A stretch of 64,000 nt of DNA from Chlorocebus sabaeus (Eukaryota; Chordata; Mammalia; Primates; Cercopithecidae), in NCBI RefSeq assembly GCF_047675955.1, contig NC_132904.1:83023447-83087446 (forward strand), given 5' to 3'. How positions within the stretch are numbered: position 1 is the first letter of the stretch; every line of letters begins with the position of its first letter. Below, piece after piece: positions 10,953 to 23,631 of the stretch. Both the position numbers and the translations under genes were made by a program. Below the pieces are notes generated by a model. It was given only the letters and a program-made list of their open reading frames with translations, was not told the origin of the DNA and ran no database searches.

Positions 10953-11486
10953 TGTCAGAGGCATGTGAACCAGAGCAACTCCATCTTAAATAGGAACTAG
11001 GCAAAAATGGGGCTGCATTCCCAGATGGTTAAGGCATTCTTAGTCCCAGGATGAGATAGGAGGTTGGCACAAGATACAGGTCATAAAGACCTTGCTGATA
11101 AAATAGGTTGTATTAAAGAAGCTGGCTAAAACCCACCAAAACCAAGACGGCAATGAGAGTTACCTCTGGTTGTTCTCACTGCTACACTCCCACCAGTACC
11201 ATGACAATGTCATGCCATGGCAACATCAGGAAGTTACCGTATATGGTCTAAAAAATGGGAGGCAGGAATAATCCACCCCTTGTTTAGCATATCATCAAGA
11301 AATAACCATAAAAATGGGCAACCAGCAGCCCTCAGGGCTGCTCTGTCTGTGGAGTAGCCATTCTTTTATTTATTTACTTTCCTCATAAACTTGCTTTCAC
11401 TTTATGGGGCTCATCTTGAATTATTTCTTGTGGGAGATCCAAGAACCCTCTCTTGGGGTCTGGATGCAGACCGCTTTCCTGTAACA
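10953..11486 (+). repeat. Solo ERV LTR, TGTCAGAG...TGTAACA type
   Basis: Starts TGTCAGAGGC and ends CTGTAACA, with 'aataaccataaaaatggg' and an 'ataaacttgctttcac' poly(A)-region motif in order. The antisense LTR at 13521-14040 has matching ends and 3' part, so both are of one family. I do not name the family. Confidence 0.8.
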
Positions 11487-12015
11487 ATACCCTTGTAAAC
11501 CAAGAATAAAATTCTAAGCCACTCAGCTTACTGAATGGACTCCTTTTGGCCAAGGGGATCCCAAATTAAAAACTTGTTAAGGCCATGATGGGAAGTGGAG
11601 GTTGAGGTCAGACATGCTTTGTTATGCCCTCTTCCCTTTGGAGTTTAGGCACAACTGACCAGCATTAACATTAAAATAGAAATCATAAGACTGATAAAAC
11701 AGACTGTTGTTAGTAATAAGATACCCAACTCCAGCCTGACTCTCTGGTATAACATCACATGACAGTGGCCCTAAAGGAAATCAAAGTATTTTATTCCAAA
11801 ATATATTTCTTTGACATATTTTGGAATGGTCCTGCAAAGCTGTCTCCTGTGGGGGAAATTTGCATTCTTCAGAGAATGCCCTTCTCTTTACAAGTCTCTT
11901 CCTAATCCAGGAGAGATTTAATACCTTTTAAGGTCTGATAGACATTTATTATCTATTCTCCCAGAAGCCTGTTACTTAGAGGCTTCATCTACATAACAAG
12001 AACCTTGGCTTCCAC

Positions 12016-12317
12016 GTGGTGAGGTAGCTCATGCTTATAATCCCAGCACTTTGGGCGGCCAAAGCAGGTGGATCACGAAGTCAGGAGCTCAAGACCAGCC
12101 TGGCCAACATAGTGAAACCCTATCTCTACTAAAAAATACAAAAATTAGCCAGGCATAGTGGTGCATGCCTATAGTCCTTGCTACTTGGGTGGCTGAGGCA
12201 GAAGAATTGCTTGAACCTGGGAGGTGGAGGTTGCAGGGAGCCAAGATCACACCACTGCACTCCAGCTTGGGCAACAGAGTGAGACTTGTCTCAAAAAAAA
12301 CATAATAAATAAATAAA
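12016..12317 (+). mobile_element. Alu (AluS-like), sense, nested in an LTR
   Basis: Complete Alu with an A-rich AAAT-type tail, flanked by an 18-base direct repeat with one mismatch (11998-12015 and 12318-12335). Confidence 0.93.
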
Positions 12318-12461
12318 AAGAACCTTGGTTTCCACAACCCCCCTTATCTTAAGCATTTCTTTATGTTGACTTCCATTTCTTAAGCAAGGCTTAATCTTTT
12401 TAACCAACTGTCAATCAGAAAATCTTTGAATGCATCTATGATCTAGAAGCACCCCTCCACC

Positions 12462-13227
12462 TGAGAGACAGGACTAGCTGGATTTCTTAGGCCGACTAAG
12501 AATCCCTAAGCCTAGCTGGGAAGGTGACCGCTTCCACCTTTAAACACTTAGGGTTTGCAAGTTAGCTCACACCCGACCAATCAGATAGTAAAGAGAGCTC
12601 ACTAAAATGCTAGTTAGGCAAAAACAGGAGGTAAAGAAATAGCCAATCATCTATTGCCTGAGAGACACAGCGGGAGGGACAAGAATTGGGATATAAACCC
12701 AGGCATTCCAGCCAGCAAGGGCTACCCTCTTTGGGTCCCCTCTCTTTGTATGGGAACTCTGTTTCCTGTCTATTTCACTCTATTAAATCTTGCAACTGCA
12801 CTCTTCTGGTCTGTGTTTGTTACGGTTCGAGCTAAGCTTTTGCTCGCTGTCCACCACTGCTGTCTGCCACCATCACAGACCCGCTGCTGACTTCCATCCC
12901 TCTGGATCCGGCAGGGTGACTGCTGTGCTCCTGATCCAGCCAGGCACCCATTGCTGCTCCTGATCAGGCTAAAGACTTGCCATTGTTCCTGCATGGCTAA
13001 GTGCCCAGGTTCTTCCTAATCGAGCTGAACACTAGTCACTGGGTTCCACGGTTCTCTTCCGTGACGGCTTCCAATAGAGCTATAACACTCACCACATGGC
13101 CCAAGATTCCATTCCTTGGAATCCCTGAAGCCAAGAACCCCAGGTCAGAGAACATGAGGCTTGCCACCATCTTGGAAGCGGCTCGCCACCATCTTGGGAG
13201 CTCTGTGAGCAAGGACCCCCGGTAACA
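12462..13227 (+). repeat. HERV-W solo LTR (LTR17)
   Basis: I recognise the LTR17 order: TGAGAGACAGG start, 'gccaatcatctattgcctga', TATA-type 'gatataaacccaggcattc', 'ctattaaatcttgcaac' poly(A) region, then repeated 'ccaccatcttgg' motifs and a GGTAACA end. It is about 766 bases long, near full length, with no internal gag, pol or env sequence beside it. Such LTRs hold a retroviral promoter; activity here cannot be judged. Two small open frames in it are not genes. Confidence 0.9.
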
Positions 13228-13520
13228 TGCCCACATCCCCCACTCCCTGCTTTGAGATATCCTGCCTTTTATACTTTACATGTATTGATTTTTGTCTTTG
13301 CCTATAACGTCTCTCTAAAATGTATAAAACCAAGCTATAATCCAACTACCTTGGGCACATGTTTTCAGGACCTCCTGAGGCTGTGTCACAGGCCATGATA
13401 CTCATATTTGGCTTAGACTAAACCACTTCAAATATTTTAGAGTTTGGCTTTTTTTTGGTCAACACCTTCAAGCCTCAAATAACAAAAGCAGTCCAATAAA
13501 GCATGGAAGTGAGGACCAGT

Positions 13521-14040
13521 TGTTACAGGAAAGGGGTCCCAATCCAGACCCCAAGAGAGGGTTCTTGGATATCATGCAAGAAAGAATTCAGGGTGAGTTT
13601 GCAGTGCAAAGTGAAAGCAAGTTTATTAAAAAAATAAAGTGGTGAAAGAGCGGCTACTCCATTGACAGAGTAGGATGTTCCTGAAAGTAAGAGGAGGAAT
13701 GTGTCCGCTCTAGGTACAATGCTTGTATATATGGGGAGATGTGCTCCACTACAAGGGTTTGTGATAAAGGATTAATTTTCTTAATTACTACATTTTGCAA
13801 GAATTGACATTATTATCTTTAAAGCAAAATCAGGAATGCCTTTGTTCTCCAGATATCTGGGTATCTGGACATTCCCAAGTCTGGGTCTGTTTAGGAAACA
13901 TTATTAATTTGTTCCCTTAACCGTAAACATTTCGAGGCTAGGAATGCCTAATTTCCTGAGAATGCAGCCCAGCAAGTCCCAGTCTTATTTTCCTAGCCCT
14001 CATTCAAAATGGAGTCGCTCTGGTTCAAACGCCTCTGACA
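13521..14040 (-). repeat. Solo ERV LTR, antisense, with 4-base TSD
   Basis: Read on the minus strand it starts TGTCAGAGGC (at 14040) and ends CTGTAACA (at 13521). Perfect 4-base flanks 'cagt' (13517-13520 and 14041-14044). Same family as 10953-11486, in inverted orientation about 2 kb away. Confidence 0.85.
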
Positions 14041-14044
14041 CAGT

Positions 14045-15492
14045 GACTGAGTATGCCCTTGGGTATGTGCTACTTATTTTCTAGTGTCAACTCTTTCGTT
14101 GACAGTGTATCTATGTTTCTGAGAAAGGGATAGCCGGGGGAGTCAGAAAGGGAATCAGCCTTACAATCTCTCCAGCTACTGATACTTCTTCTCTATAGTG
14201 AGTCACAGTGAGGGGGAGGGCAGTCAGCAGCCATATGGAGTGGGGTTCTGCTTCCCTGATCCAAAGAGGTTATTGTCTCTGTGTACAAACTAGACCTTTA
14301 TAGAGCTTCAAGCTGTTCTTTACTGAAGAGTCAAGTGAACGTTCCTGAGTCACTTGGAGTCCATAAGCGGAGATCAGGCATTCAGCTTTTGGTCTGGTCT
14401 CTCCCACCTCTGAGCAAGAGGAGGGCAGGACCTCACCTCATAAGCCATCAGATGACAGGCAATCTCAGGAGCAATTCTCCATTTCTTTTAGACAAGCCAC
14501 CCTTTAGCCCTCAGAATAAAGTTTCAGCCCCTAGTTTCTTTTGCATTTCATAGATTTTCTTGCTTAATATACCCAATGGATGTACACGTGTTCTTCCTGC
14601 TTTTTTGTCTCCATTTGTCTCTGCAGGGAGAGATACTCTATAAAGAGAGAAGAACAGGGGGAGTGCACTGAGTGCTTTCCAGCTGCAGCTGGTTTCCCCC
14701 TAAAGTACCACAAATCAATGTGCCATTATGAGGATTAATTGAGGATTAATTTTCATTCCATCACTATGCAATCTAATCTACATTAGAAGCATCTAATCTT
14801 CCTATTGACATTTGTCCCTTTCTTTTTCTGGTTTTCATTTCAAAGGACCCTCACATTAATGGCACATGGCTCTACTTAAGCAACCTGGTTAACTAAAGCT
14901 AGGATTTAAATGTTTCTCTTTAATCCTCAAGTTTAATCCTCTGATAATGGGGTGGAAGGGTGGATGGTCTCCTTTTATGCCACCACACTAGTTGGATATT
15001 TAGTTGTTTTATAAACTTGTAAGCAGACAAGTCCACAGATATTAACCAGAAGGAAATTATTGGAAGACTGTTGAGACACTCAGAGTGATGGGAGCTAGGA
15101 CAATCAGACCTGGAAATGGGCAGGAATCAAGAGGGGATCTGGGGGATTGGCCATTAGGAACCCAGGCAATTTTCTTAAAGCAAGATAGTGAAAAGTGTAT
15201 ACCATCCCTGTGGGAATAACTTCCACATTTTCCTGCTGTCTGCCTGTCAACAGCTCAACAGTCTGAGCCCCAGAAAGAGCATCTGATGACTGATATTTGG
15301 TCACATACCTGGCCCCCGGTCCTGCAGAGTCAAGGAGGGCAAGGATGTGTTTCCTTCAGCTTTGGTAATGGAATGTAGTCACCAGGAATGGCAGCCCCAC
15401 TAAGATTATACACAATGTAGATCTATGAATTCCAAAAGGAAATATGGAGGCTCTTAGGGCAGCCAAAACAAAACAAATGCCAACCAGAACTG
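14045..15492. other. Intergenic stretch, nothing firmly recognised
   Basis: No long open frame and no retroviral motif that I can identify, although it follows an LTR. It may hold old repeats. Confidence 0.4.
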
Positions 15493-15786
15493 TTTTTTTC
15501 TTTTGAGACAGAGTCTGGCTCTGTCACCAGGCTGGAGTGCAATGGCACGATCTCGGCTCACCACAACCTCCGCCTCCTGGGTTCAAGCCATTCTCCTGCC
15601 TCAGCCTCCCAAGTAGCTGGGACTACAGGCACACGCCACTACGCCAGGCTAATTTTTGTATTTTTAGTAGAGACAGGGTTTCATTATGCTGGCCAGGCTG
15701 GTCTCGAACTTCTGACCTCAAGTGATCCACCTGCCTCAGTCTCCCAAAGTCCTGGGATTACAGGTGTGAGCCACTGTGCCTGGCCA
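15493..15786 (-). mobile_element. AluS-like, antisense
   Basis: Complete antisense Alu flanked by 'ccagaactgt' on both sides (about 15484 and 15784). Confidence 0.92.
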
Positions 15787-16725
15787 GAACTGTGTTTTCA
15801 ATGGGCCAACTGAAATGTAGGAGAAAGGAATTCAGAAATAAGGATGGAAGGAAACAGGGAGGAGGGTGGAAGAAAATGGAAGTGAGCAAGAAAGCAGGAA
15901 ACATTCAGTCAAGAAAAATTGTTCTTTGGCAATAGGTACATCTCTATGCAAGTCAGCGTGGTTTTTTTCCTCTAATGTGATTTTAAAAGCTCTCTGAATG
16001 CTCAGAGAACAGAAAACACATCTTGGTGATCTAGAAGTATAGTCATCTTCTTTCACCACCAGATGGTGCTTTATGTATAGAATGGAGGACAAGGATCCTG
16101 AGGATGTTCCCAAACACTTGCATGTTTATGAAGCTCTTTTACTTAACAATGATTCAAGAAATATTGGGGAAATGCAAGCCCAGATGAGGGACACCTAACC
16201 TAGCTGTACAGATAGGGAGGGGAGGGTTTCCTTACAACAGCTGAGGCTTGCACCCAAGGACAGGATAGAGATTGGGAGGGGAATTCCAATTTAAGAAAGA
16301 ACCACCAGAAGCAGAGAGGCTTGAGAAAGCACATTGCCTTGTAGGAATCACAGGTGGTGGGCTGGGAATGGACAGTATTTCAGGTGGAGGAAACAGAATG
16401 AACAAAGGTGTGAAAAATGTACAAACAGATTTAAACAATGGCTATTCAACTGTTTAGCTTGTTATTGGGATTGTCTCAATTCTGCATCACATGACCTGAC
16501 CTTGGAAAAGTGGGCCATCTGTTTAGGGTAATGATCTGATTCTATCCCTCAGAATACTCAGTTTTCCTTAGCCAGTCCTTGCTCTTTAGCTTCCCCATTT
16601 TCTTGTCCTTTTCTGTCCTATAGGTGTATTGAAACTGATGCATTGCAAAACTGGTATTACATTAAATACACTGAACCCCAAATGCTTATAGAACACTTAC
16701 ACTATTTATACAGAATAAGCAAAAG
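15787..16725. other. Intergenic stretch, nothing recognised
   Basis: Short frames on both strands without domains. No repeat that I can name. Confidence 0.4.
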
Positions 16726-17035
16726 TGTCCGGGCACGGTGGCTCATGCCTGTAATCTCAGCATTTTGGGAGGCCAAGGATCATATGAGGTCAGGAGTTCT
16801 AAAACATTCTGGCCAACATGGTGAAACCCTGTCTCTACTAAAAATACAAAAATTAGCAGGCTGTGGTGGCAGGTGCCTGTAATCTCAGCTACTCAGGAGG
16901 CTGAGGCAGGGGAATGGCTTGAACCCAGGAGGTGGAGGTTGCAGTGAGCCAAGTTTGTGCTACTGCACTGCAGTCTGGGCAACATGGCGAGACTCTATCT
17001 CAAAAAATAAATAAATAAATAAATAAATAAATAAA
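16726..17035 (+). mobile_element. Alu (AluS-like), sense, with (AAAT)n tail
   Basis: Complete Alu with an AAAT-repeat tail (about 17003-17035). Flanking 13-base repeat 'gaataagcaaaag' / 'gaataaacaaaag' (16713-16725 and 17036-17048). Confidence 0.93.
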
Positions 17036-17079
17036 GAATAAACAAAAGCCCCTACCCTATAACACTGATGCATTCTGTT

Positions 17080-17300
17080 TGCATCTTATTCCATGATTTA
17101 AGCAAACATTATGTATTGTGTCCTTATATGTCAGATACTGTTAGCACTTTACATGTATCTCACTTAATCCTTAATACAATGTGGAAATAAAATAATAAAC
17201 ATTTTATGGATGGTGAAACAGAAATGCAGAGAAATTGAATAGCCTGCTCAGGGTTTCCAGAATAGCAAAATTAAAGGCCTAGGGTTTAGTTTTCCACTAA
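17080..17300 (-). repeat. MIR-like element, antisense
   Basis: Antisense pattern of size-gradient SINE text: 'tgtcagatactgttagcac', 'tggtgaaacagaaatgcagagaaattgaat', 'agcctgctcagggt'. Confidence 0.6.
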
Positions 17301-17319
17301 AGAGTCTCATGACTGGCTT

Positions 17320-17575
17320 CACATCATTTAGGTCTCTGCTCAAATGTAATCTTAGAGAACCTACATTAATCTATCTGAAATAGACACCTCACTGTGCATC
17401 CAATTGTCCTGCCTTATTTTTCTTTGTAACGTTATTATATTATTTATATTTGTATTGTCTGTATCTCCTACTAGACTATGGTCTCTGTTAGGGCAGGCTC
17501 TTGGTTGTGTTAGCTGCTTATTCGACACTACCCAGAACACAGCCTGGCACACAATAAGGAGCTCAACAAATTTTT
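17320..17575 (+). repeat. L2 element, 3' end
   Basis: Typical L2 tail: 'ctactagactatggtctctg', 'gggcaggctcttgg', 'cacacaataaggagctcaac', 'aaatttttgtt'. Confidence 0.75.
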
Positions 17576-17731
17576 GTTAGGAATAACTGACACTTAGATC
17601 CAAACTCTTAGCCACTATGCTATATTTTGTCCCCAGACAGGATTAAGAAGGTTTACATTTTGAATATTCTGATACCAAAGAGCATGCTGCACAAAGTCTG
17701 TGCATGGAACGTGCCAAATAGTATGTAAACT

Positions 17732-18035
17732 AGGCCGGGCACGGTGACTCACACCTGCAATCCCAGCGCTTTGGGAGGCCGAGGCGGGTGGATCACCAGA
17801 TCAGGAGATTGAGACCACGCTCGCTAACTCGGTGAAACCCCGTCTCCACTTAAAAAAAAAAAAAAAAAATTAGCAGGGCGTGGTGGCTGTGCCTGTAGTC
17901 CCAGCTACTGGGAAGGTTGAGGCAGGAGAATGAAGTGAACCCAGGAGGTGGAGCTTGCAGTGAGCTGAGCTCGTGCCATTGTACTCCAGCCTGGGCGACA
18001 GAGTGAGACCCTCTCTCGGGGGGCGTGGGGGGGGA
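17732..18035 (+). mobile_element. Alu, sense, whose A-tail is replaced by G tracts
   Basis: Alu starting 'ggccgggcacggtgactcac'. Target duplication 'agtatgtaaact' / 'agtatgcaaact' at 17720-17731 and 18036-18047. Between the Alu end and the right duplication there is no A-tail but a G6 run (18018-18023) and a G8 run (18027-18034). Confidence 0.92.
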
Positions 18036-18097
18036 AGTATGCAAACTGCCAGTCTATACTCTTAAAATTCGAGTTTAATTCACATACAGTAAAATAA

Positions 18098-18407
18098 TTT
18101 TTTTTTTTTTTTTTTTTTTGAGACGGAGTCTCGCTCTGTTGCCCAGGCTGGGGTGCAGTGGCCAGATCTCAGCTCACTGCAAGCTCTGCCTCCCGGGTTC
18201 ATGCCATTCTCCTGCCTCAACCTTCCCAGTAGCTGGGACTACAGGTGCACGCCGCCATGCTGGGCTGATTTTTGTATTTTTTTTTTTTCAGTACAGACGG
18301 GGTTTCACTGTGTTAGCCAGGATGGTCTTGATCTCCTGACCTCGTGATCCACCCTCCCACGCCTCCCAAAGTGCTGGGATTACAGGCGTTAGCCACCGTG
18401 CCCGGCC
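18098..18407 (-). mobile_element. AluY-like, antisense
   Basis: Long T-run, 'gagacggagtctcgctctg', full two-arm antisense Alu with 'ctcctgacctcgtgatcc', ending 'caccgtgcccggcc'. The mid T-run is expanded. Confidence 0.92.
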
Positions 18408-20487
18408 AAAATAAATAAATCTTAAGTATGTATATATTTTTACAAATGTACACTTTTGTAACCACCAATTGTATCAAGATATAGAACATTTTTTGGCCCC
18501 CAAGGAAGCTCTCTTGTAATAACTTCCAGTCAATACTTTACTTCCCAGAGATAACTACTCTACTTCTATCACATAGGTTAGGTGCTGGGTCCTGAGCTTC
18601 ACATAAATGCAATCATATAGTTTGTACTATTATGTCTCCCTTCTTTTGCTCACCATAATATTTTGGAGATTTATCTATGTTCTGTATATCATTCATTGGT
18701 AGTTTATTCTTTTTTATTGTCTTATATTCCATTGTATAAATAAATAACAATTTGTTTATACATTCACCTGCTAGTGGATGTTCAGGTTGTTGCCAAGTTT
18801 GGGTTATTAAGTATAAAGCTGCTTTAAATATTCTTATAAATTGTACTTGGTATGTTATTTTAGGGGGTATATACTGAGGAATAGAATTGCTGCATCATAA
18901 GGTAGATGTTTGTTTAGCTTTCTTTTCTGAAAAGTACCTGTTCAAGTGTTTTGCCCATTTAAAAAGCTTTCTTATTGATCTGTAGAGTTATTTATGTATA
19001 TAATCCTTTATCAGATGTAAGTATTGCAAATATATTCTCCTACTTTGTAACTGCCTATTCAGTTTCCTGCTAATGTATTTTGATAACAGAGGTTCTCAAT
19101 TTTAATGAAGTCAAATTTATCAATTTTGTCTCTTAAGGTTAGTGCTTTTTCTGTCATGTTTAAGAAATCATTGTCTACCCCAAAGTTGTGAAGTTATTCT
19201 GTTTTCTTCTAAAGTTTAATTGTTTCATATTTCACATTTGAGTATATGATCCACCTTGAATTAAGTTTTGGATTTGTTGTGGGTTAAGAGTTTATTTTCT
19301 TCCCCATATGGATATACAGTTGTTGAAGCACCATTTAATAAAAACACTATCACTTCCCCATTGAATTGTAGTAACACCTTTGTTATAAACTAAATGAATA
19401 TATATGTAGAGGGTATTTCTGGACTCCATTTTGTTACATTGGCCTATTTGCCTATCCTTGCACCAACACCACATTGTCTTAATTGCTGCCGCTTTATATT
19501 TAGTCTTGAACTCTGATAGTAAAGTTGTCAACTTTATTCTTCTTAAAGATTATTCTTGGCTATTTTAGGTTCTTTGCATTTCCATATAAATTTAAGATTT
19601 ATCCTGTTGATGTTGACCAAATATTTTACATGGGTTTTTAATAGATTGGGTTTGCATTGAATCTACTTATCAAATTGGGGGAAATTGCCATCTTATCAAT
19701 TTTCAGTCATTTGATTCATGCACATGATATAGTTCTTTATTTAGGTCACTTTTAATTTCTCTCAGCAGTATTTTGTAGTTTTCACTATTAGCCTTGTGGA
19801 ACTCTTCTTAAATTTGTTCCTAAATATTTGATTTTTAATGTTACTATAAATTACATTTTAAAATATTTCATTTTCTGATCATTTCTTGATAGTATATAGA
19901 AATATGTTTGGTTTTCATGTGTTGACTTTGTATCCAGAGAGCTTGCTAAATTAATTCTAATAGTCTGTATAGTTTCAGATTTTCTGTCTTCACAATCATG
20001 TAATACATAAATGAAAACAGTTTTACTTTTTGTTTTCAATCTTTATACCTTTTATTTATCTTTCTTGCCTTATAGAACTGTCTTGGGCCTACAGCATAAT
20101 GATGAATAACAGTAGTGGTAGCAGAGATCCCCATCTTTTCTTGACTTTGGGGAGAAAACTTTAACCACTGATAATGACACAGCTATAGGGTTTTATTACT
20201 AGATAACCCTTTGAGATTAAGGATGTTTTATTCAATTTCTCCTTTGTTGTGGATTTTTTTCTAAAATATCAATGCATGTTCAGCTTTATCAAATATGTTT
20301 TCTTCACCTATTAAGATGATCTTATTGTGCCCCTTCTTTCAATATTATGCTGTTAACATGGTGAATTCTAATGACAGAATTTTTAAATGTTAAATCAACC
20401 TTTTATTGCTGGAGTACATCTTTCTTTGTTATGGTATATTATGTATTTTTTTACATTCTTGGAATCCCATTTATTGATTTTTTTGGT

Positions 20488-20781
20488 TTTGTTTTTAGAG
20501 ACAGGGTCTTGCTCTGTCGCCCAGACTGAAGTGCAGTGGTATGATCATAGCTCACTATAACCTCATACTCCTGGGCTCAACGGATCCTCCCACGTCAGCC
20601 CTCCTGAGTAGCTAGGCCTACAGATGCATGCCACCACACACAGCTAATGTAAACACATTTTTAGAAACAGGATCTCACTATGTTGTTCAGGCTGGTCTCA
20701 AACTCATGGGCTCAAGCAATCCTCTCACTTTTGACTTCCCAAAGTACTGGGATTACAGGCATGAGCCACTACACCCTGCCA
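20488..20781 (-). mobile_element. AluJ-like, antisense, inside L1
   Basis: Diverged antisense Alu, 'ttttagagacagggtcttgctctg' class start to 'gccactacaccctgcc'. Confidence 0.88.
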
Positions 20782-21109
20782 ATTTATTGAAATTTTGTTA
20801 GGATTTTACATCTATGTTCAAGAGAGATTCTAGACTCTAAATTTCCTTACTTGTAATGTCATATTTTGGTATCAATGTTTTGCCAGCCTTAAAAAGTGAG
20901 TGCAGACATGTCCTTTCTTTTATAATTCTCTGAAGTAGTTTGTGTAAATCCGGTATTATTTGTTCTTGAACTATTTGTAAGAACTCAGCATTAAAGCCAT
21001 ATAAACCTGGCATTTATTTGCAGGAAGGTTTTTTTTGTTTTTTTGTTTTTTTTTTAAATAAACATATGGAAGTAATTTGCTTTATGTCAGCAGAAACTTA
21101 GTCATTTTC

Positions 21110-23631
21110 CACATACACCCTCCCAAGACTAAACCAGGAAGAAGTTGAATCCCTGAACAGATCAATAACAGGCTCTGAAATTGAGGCAATAATTAATAGC
21201 CTACCAACTAAAAAAAGTCCAGGACCAGATGGATTCACAGCCAAATTCTACCAGAGGTACAAAGAGGAGCTTGTACCATTCCTTCTGAAACTATTCCAAT
21301 CAACAGAAAAAGAGGGAATCCTATCCCAACTCATTTTATGAGGCCAGCATCATCCTGATACCAAAGTCTGGCAGAGACACAATAAAAAAAGAGAATTTTA
21401 GACCAATATCCCTGATGCACATCGATGCAAAAATCCTCAATAAAATACTAGCAAACTGAATCCAACAGCACATCAAAAAGCTTTATCCACCACAATCAAG
21501 TTGGCTTCATCCCTGGGATGCAAGGCTGGTTCAACATACGCAAATCAATAAACGTAATCCATCATATAAACAGAAACAAGACAAAAACCACATGATTATC
21601 TCAATAGATGTAGAAAAGGCCTTTGACAAAATTCAACAGCCCTTCATGCTAAAAACTCTGAATAAACTAGGTAGTGATGGGATGTATCTCAAAATAATAA
21701 GAGCTATTTATGACAAACCCACAGCCAATATCATACTGAATGGGCAAAAACCAGAAGCATTCCCTTTGAAAACCGGCACAAGACAGGAATGCCCTCTGTC
21801 ACCACTCCTATTCAACATAGTGTTGGAAGTTCTGGCCAGGGCAATCAGGCAGGAGAAAGAAATAAAGGGTATTCAATTAGGAAAAGAGGAAGTCAAATTG
21901 TCCCTGTTTGCAGATGACATGATTGTATATTTAGAAAACCCCATCGGCTTAGCCCCAAATCTCCTTAAGCTGATAAGCAACTTCAGCAAGGTCTCAGGAT
22001 ACAAAATCAATGTGCAAAAATCACAAGCATTCCTATACACCAATAACAGACAAACAGAGAGCCAAATCATGAGTGAACTCCCATTCACAATTGCTTCAAA
22101 GAGAATAAAATACCTAGGAATCCAACTTACAAGAGATGTGAAGGACCTCTTCAAGGAGAACTACAAAGCACTGCTCAATGAAATAAAAGAGGATACAAAC
22201 AAATGGAAGAACATACCATGCTCATGGATAGGAAGAATTAATATCATGAAAATGGCCGTATTTCCCAAGGTAATTTAGAGATTCAATGCCATCCCCATCA
22301 AGCTACCAATGACTTTCTTCACAGAACTGGAAAAAAACTACTTTAAAGTTCATATGGAACCAAAAAAGAGCCCGCATTGCCAAGACAATCCTAAGCAAAA
22401 AGCACAAAGCTGGAGGCATCACGCTACCTGACTTCAAACTATACTACAAGGGAAAACAGCAAGGTACTTGTACCAAAACGGAGATATAAACCAATGGAAC
22501 AGAACAGAGCCCTCAGAAATAATACCACACATCTACAACTATCTGATCTTTGACAAACTTTACAAAAACAAGAAATGGGAAAAGGATTCCCTATTTAATA
22601 AATGTTGCTGGGAAAACTGGCTAGTCATATGTAGAAAGCTGAAACTGGATCCCTTCCTTACACCTCATAAAAAATTAATTCAAGATGGATTAAAGACTTA
22701 AATGCTAGACTAAAAACCATAAAAACCCTAGAAGAAAACTTAGGCAATACCATTCAGGACATAGGCATGGGCAAGGAATTCATGACTAAAATGCCAAAAG
22801 CAATGGCAACAAAAGCCAAAATTGACAAATGGGATCTAATTAAACTAAAGAGCTTCTGCACAACAGAAGAAACTACCATCAGAGTGAACAGGTGACCTAC
22901 AGAATGGGAGAAAATTTTTGCAATCTACCTATCTGACAAAGGGCTAATATCCAGAATCTACAAAGAACTTAAACAAATTTACAAGAAAAAAATCAAACAA
23001 CCCCATCAAAACCTGGGCAAAGGATATGAACAGACACTTCTCAAAAGAAGACATTTATGCAGCCAACAGACACATGAAAAAATGCTCATCATCACTGGTC
23101 ATCAGAGAAATGCAAATCAAAACCACAATGAGATACCATCCCACACCAGTTAGAATGGCGATCATGAAAAAGTCAGGAAACAACAAGTGCTGGAGAGGAT
23201 GTGGAGAAATAGGAACACTTTTACACTGTTGGTGGGACCGTAAAGTACTTCAACCACTATGGAAAACAGTGTGGTGATTCATCAACAATCTAGAACTAGA
23301 AATACCATTTGACCACCCACTGATCCCATTACTGGGTAGATACCCAAAGGATTATAAATCGTGCTACTATAAAGACACATGCACATGTATGTTTATTGCG
23401 GCACAATTCACAATAGCAAAGACTTGGAACCAACCCAAATGTCCATCAATGACAGACTGGATTAAGAAAATGTGGCACATATACACCATGGAATACTATG
23501 CAGCCATAAAAAAGGATGAGTTCATGTCCTTTGTAGGGATATGGATGAAGCTGGAAACCATCATTCTGAGCAAACTATTGCAAGGACAGAAAACCAAACA
23601 CTGCATGTTCTCACTCATAGGTGGGAACTGA
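21110..23631 (+). pseudogene. L1 ORF2 remnant: reverse transcriptase to C-terminus, broken
   Basis: Encodes the part of L1 ORF2p downstream of the endonuclease. The longest open piece is 21592-22278 (228 codons) and carries the reverse transcriptase core: 'IISIDVEKAFDKI' near its start and the catalytic FADDMIVY motif. Later pieces at 22468-22701, 23026-23277 and 23389-23631 hold the C-terminal region, ending ...HCMFSLIGGN and a stop at 23629-23631. Breaks include a frame change near 21321-21345, a TGA where an Arg codon is expected (near 21456), a TAG at about 22276 and several more downstream. It is a dead copy, not a host gene. Confidence 0.9.

Larger units (their letters stand above)
11494..13466 (+). 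repeat. ERV1-like LTR broken by an Alu and a HERV-W LTR
   Basis: Begins TGTAAACC and ends GTCAACA. Near-matching 4-base flanks (ccct/cctt) suggest one element. Its own sequence lies at 11494-12015, 12336-12461 and 13228-13466. The last piece holds a 'tgtataaaaccaagc' TATA-like stretch, 'ccttgggcacatg' and the LTR end. The Alu and LTR17 inserted into it and are therefore younger. Family not assigned. Confidence 0.7.

Noticed and set aside
12462..13227. Possible HERV-W provirus with genes
   Set aside because: Only one LTR is present; no gag, pol or env text adjoins it, so it is a solo LTR.
14045..15480. Internal region of a retrovirus following the LTR at 13521
   Set aside because: The LTR is antisense with its own 4-base target duplication, so it is a separate solo insertion, and no retroviral protein motif was seen after it.
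21592..22278. 228-codon open frame with reverse transcriptase motif, the longest in the window
   Set aside because: It is a piece of L1 ORF2 inside a 5'-truncated L1; the frames before and after it are broken, so it is not a host gene.
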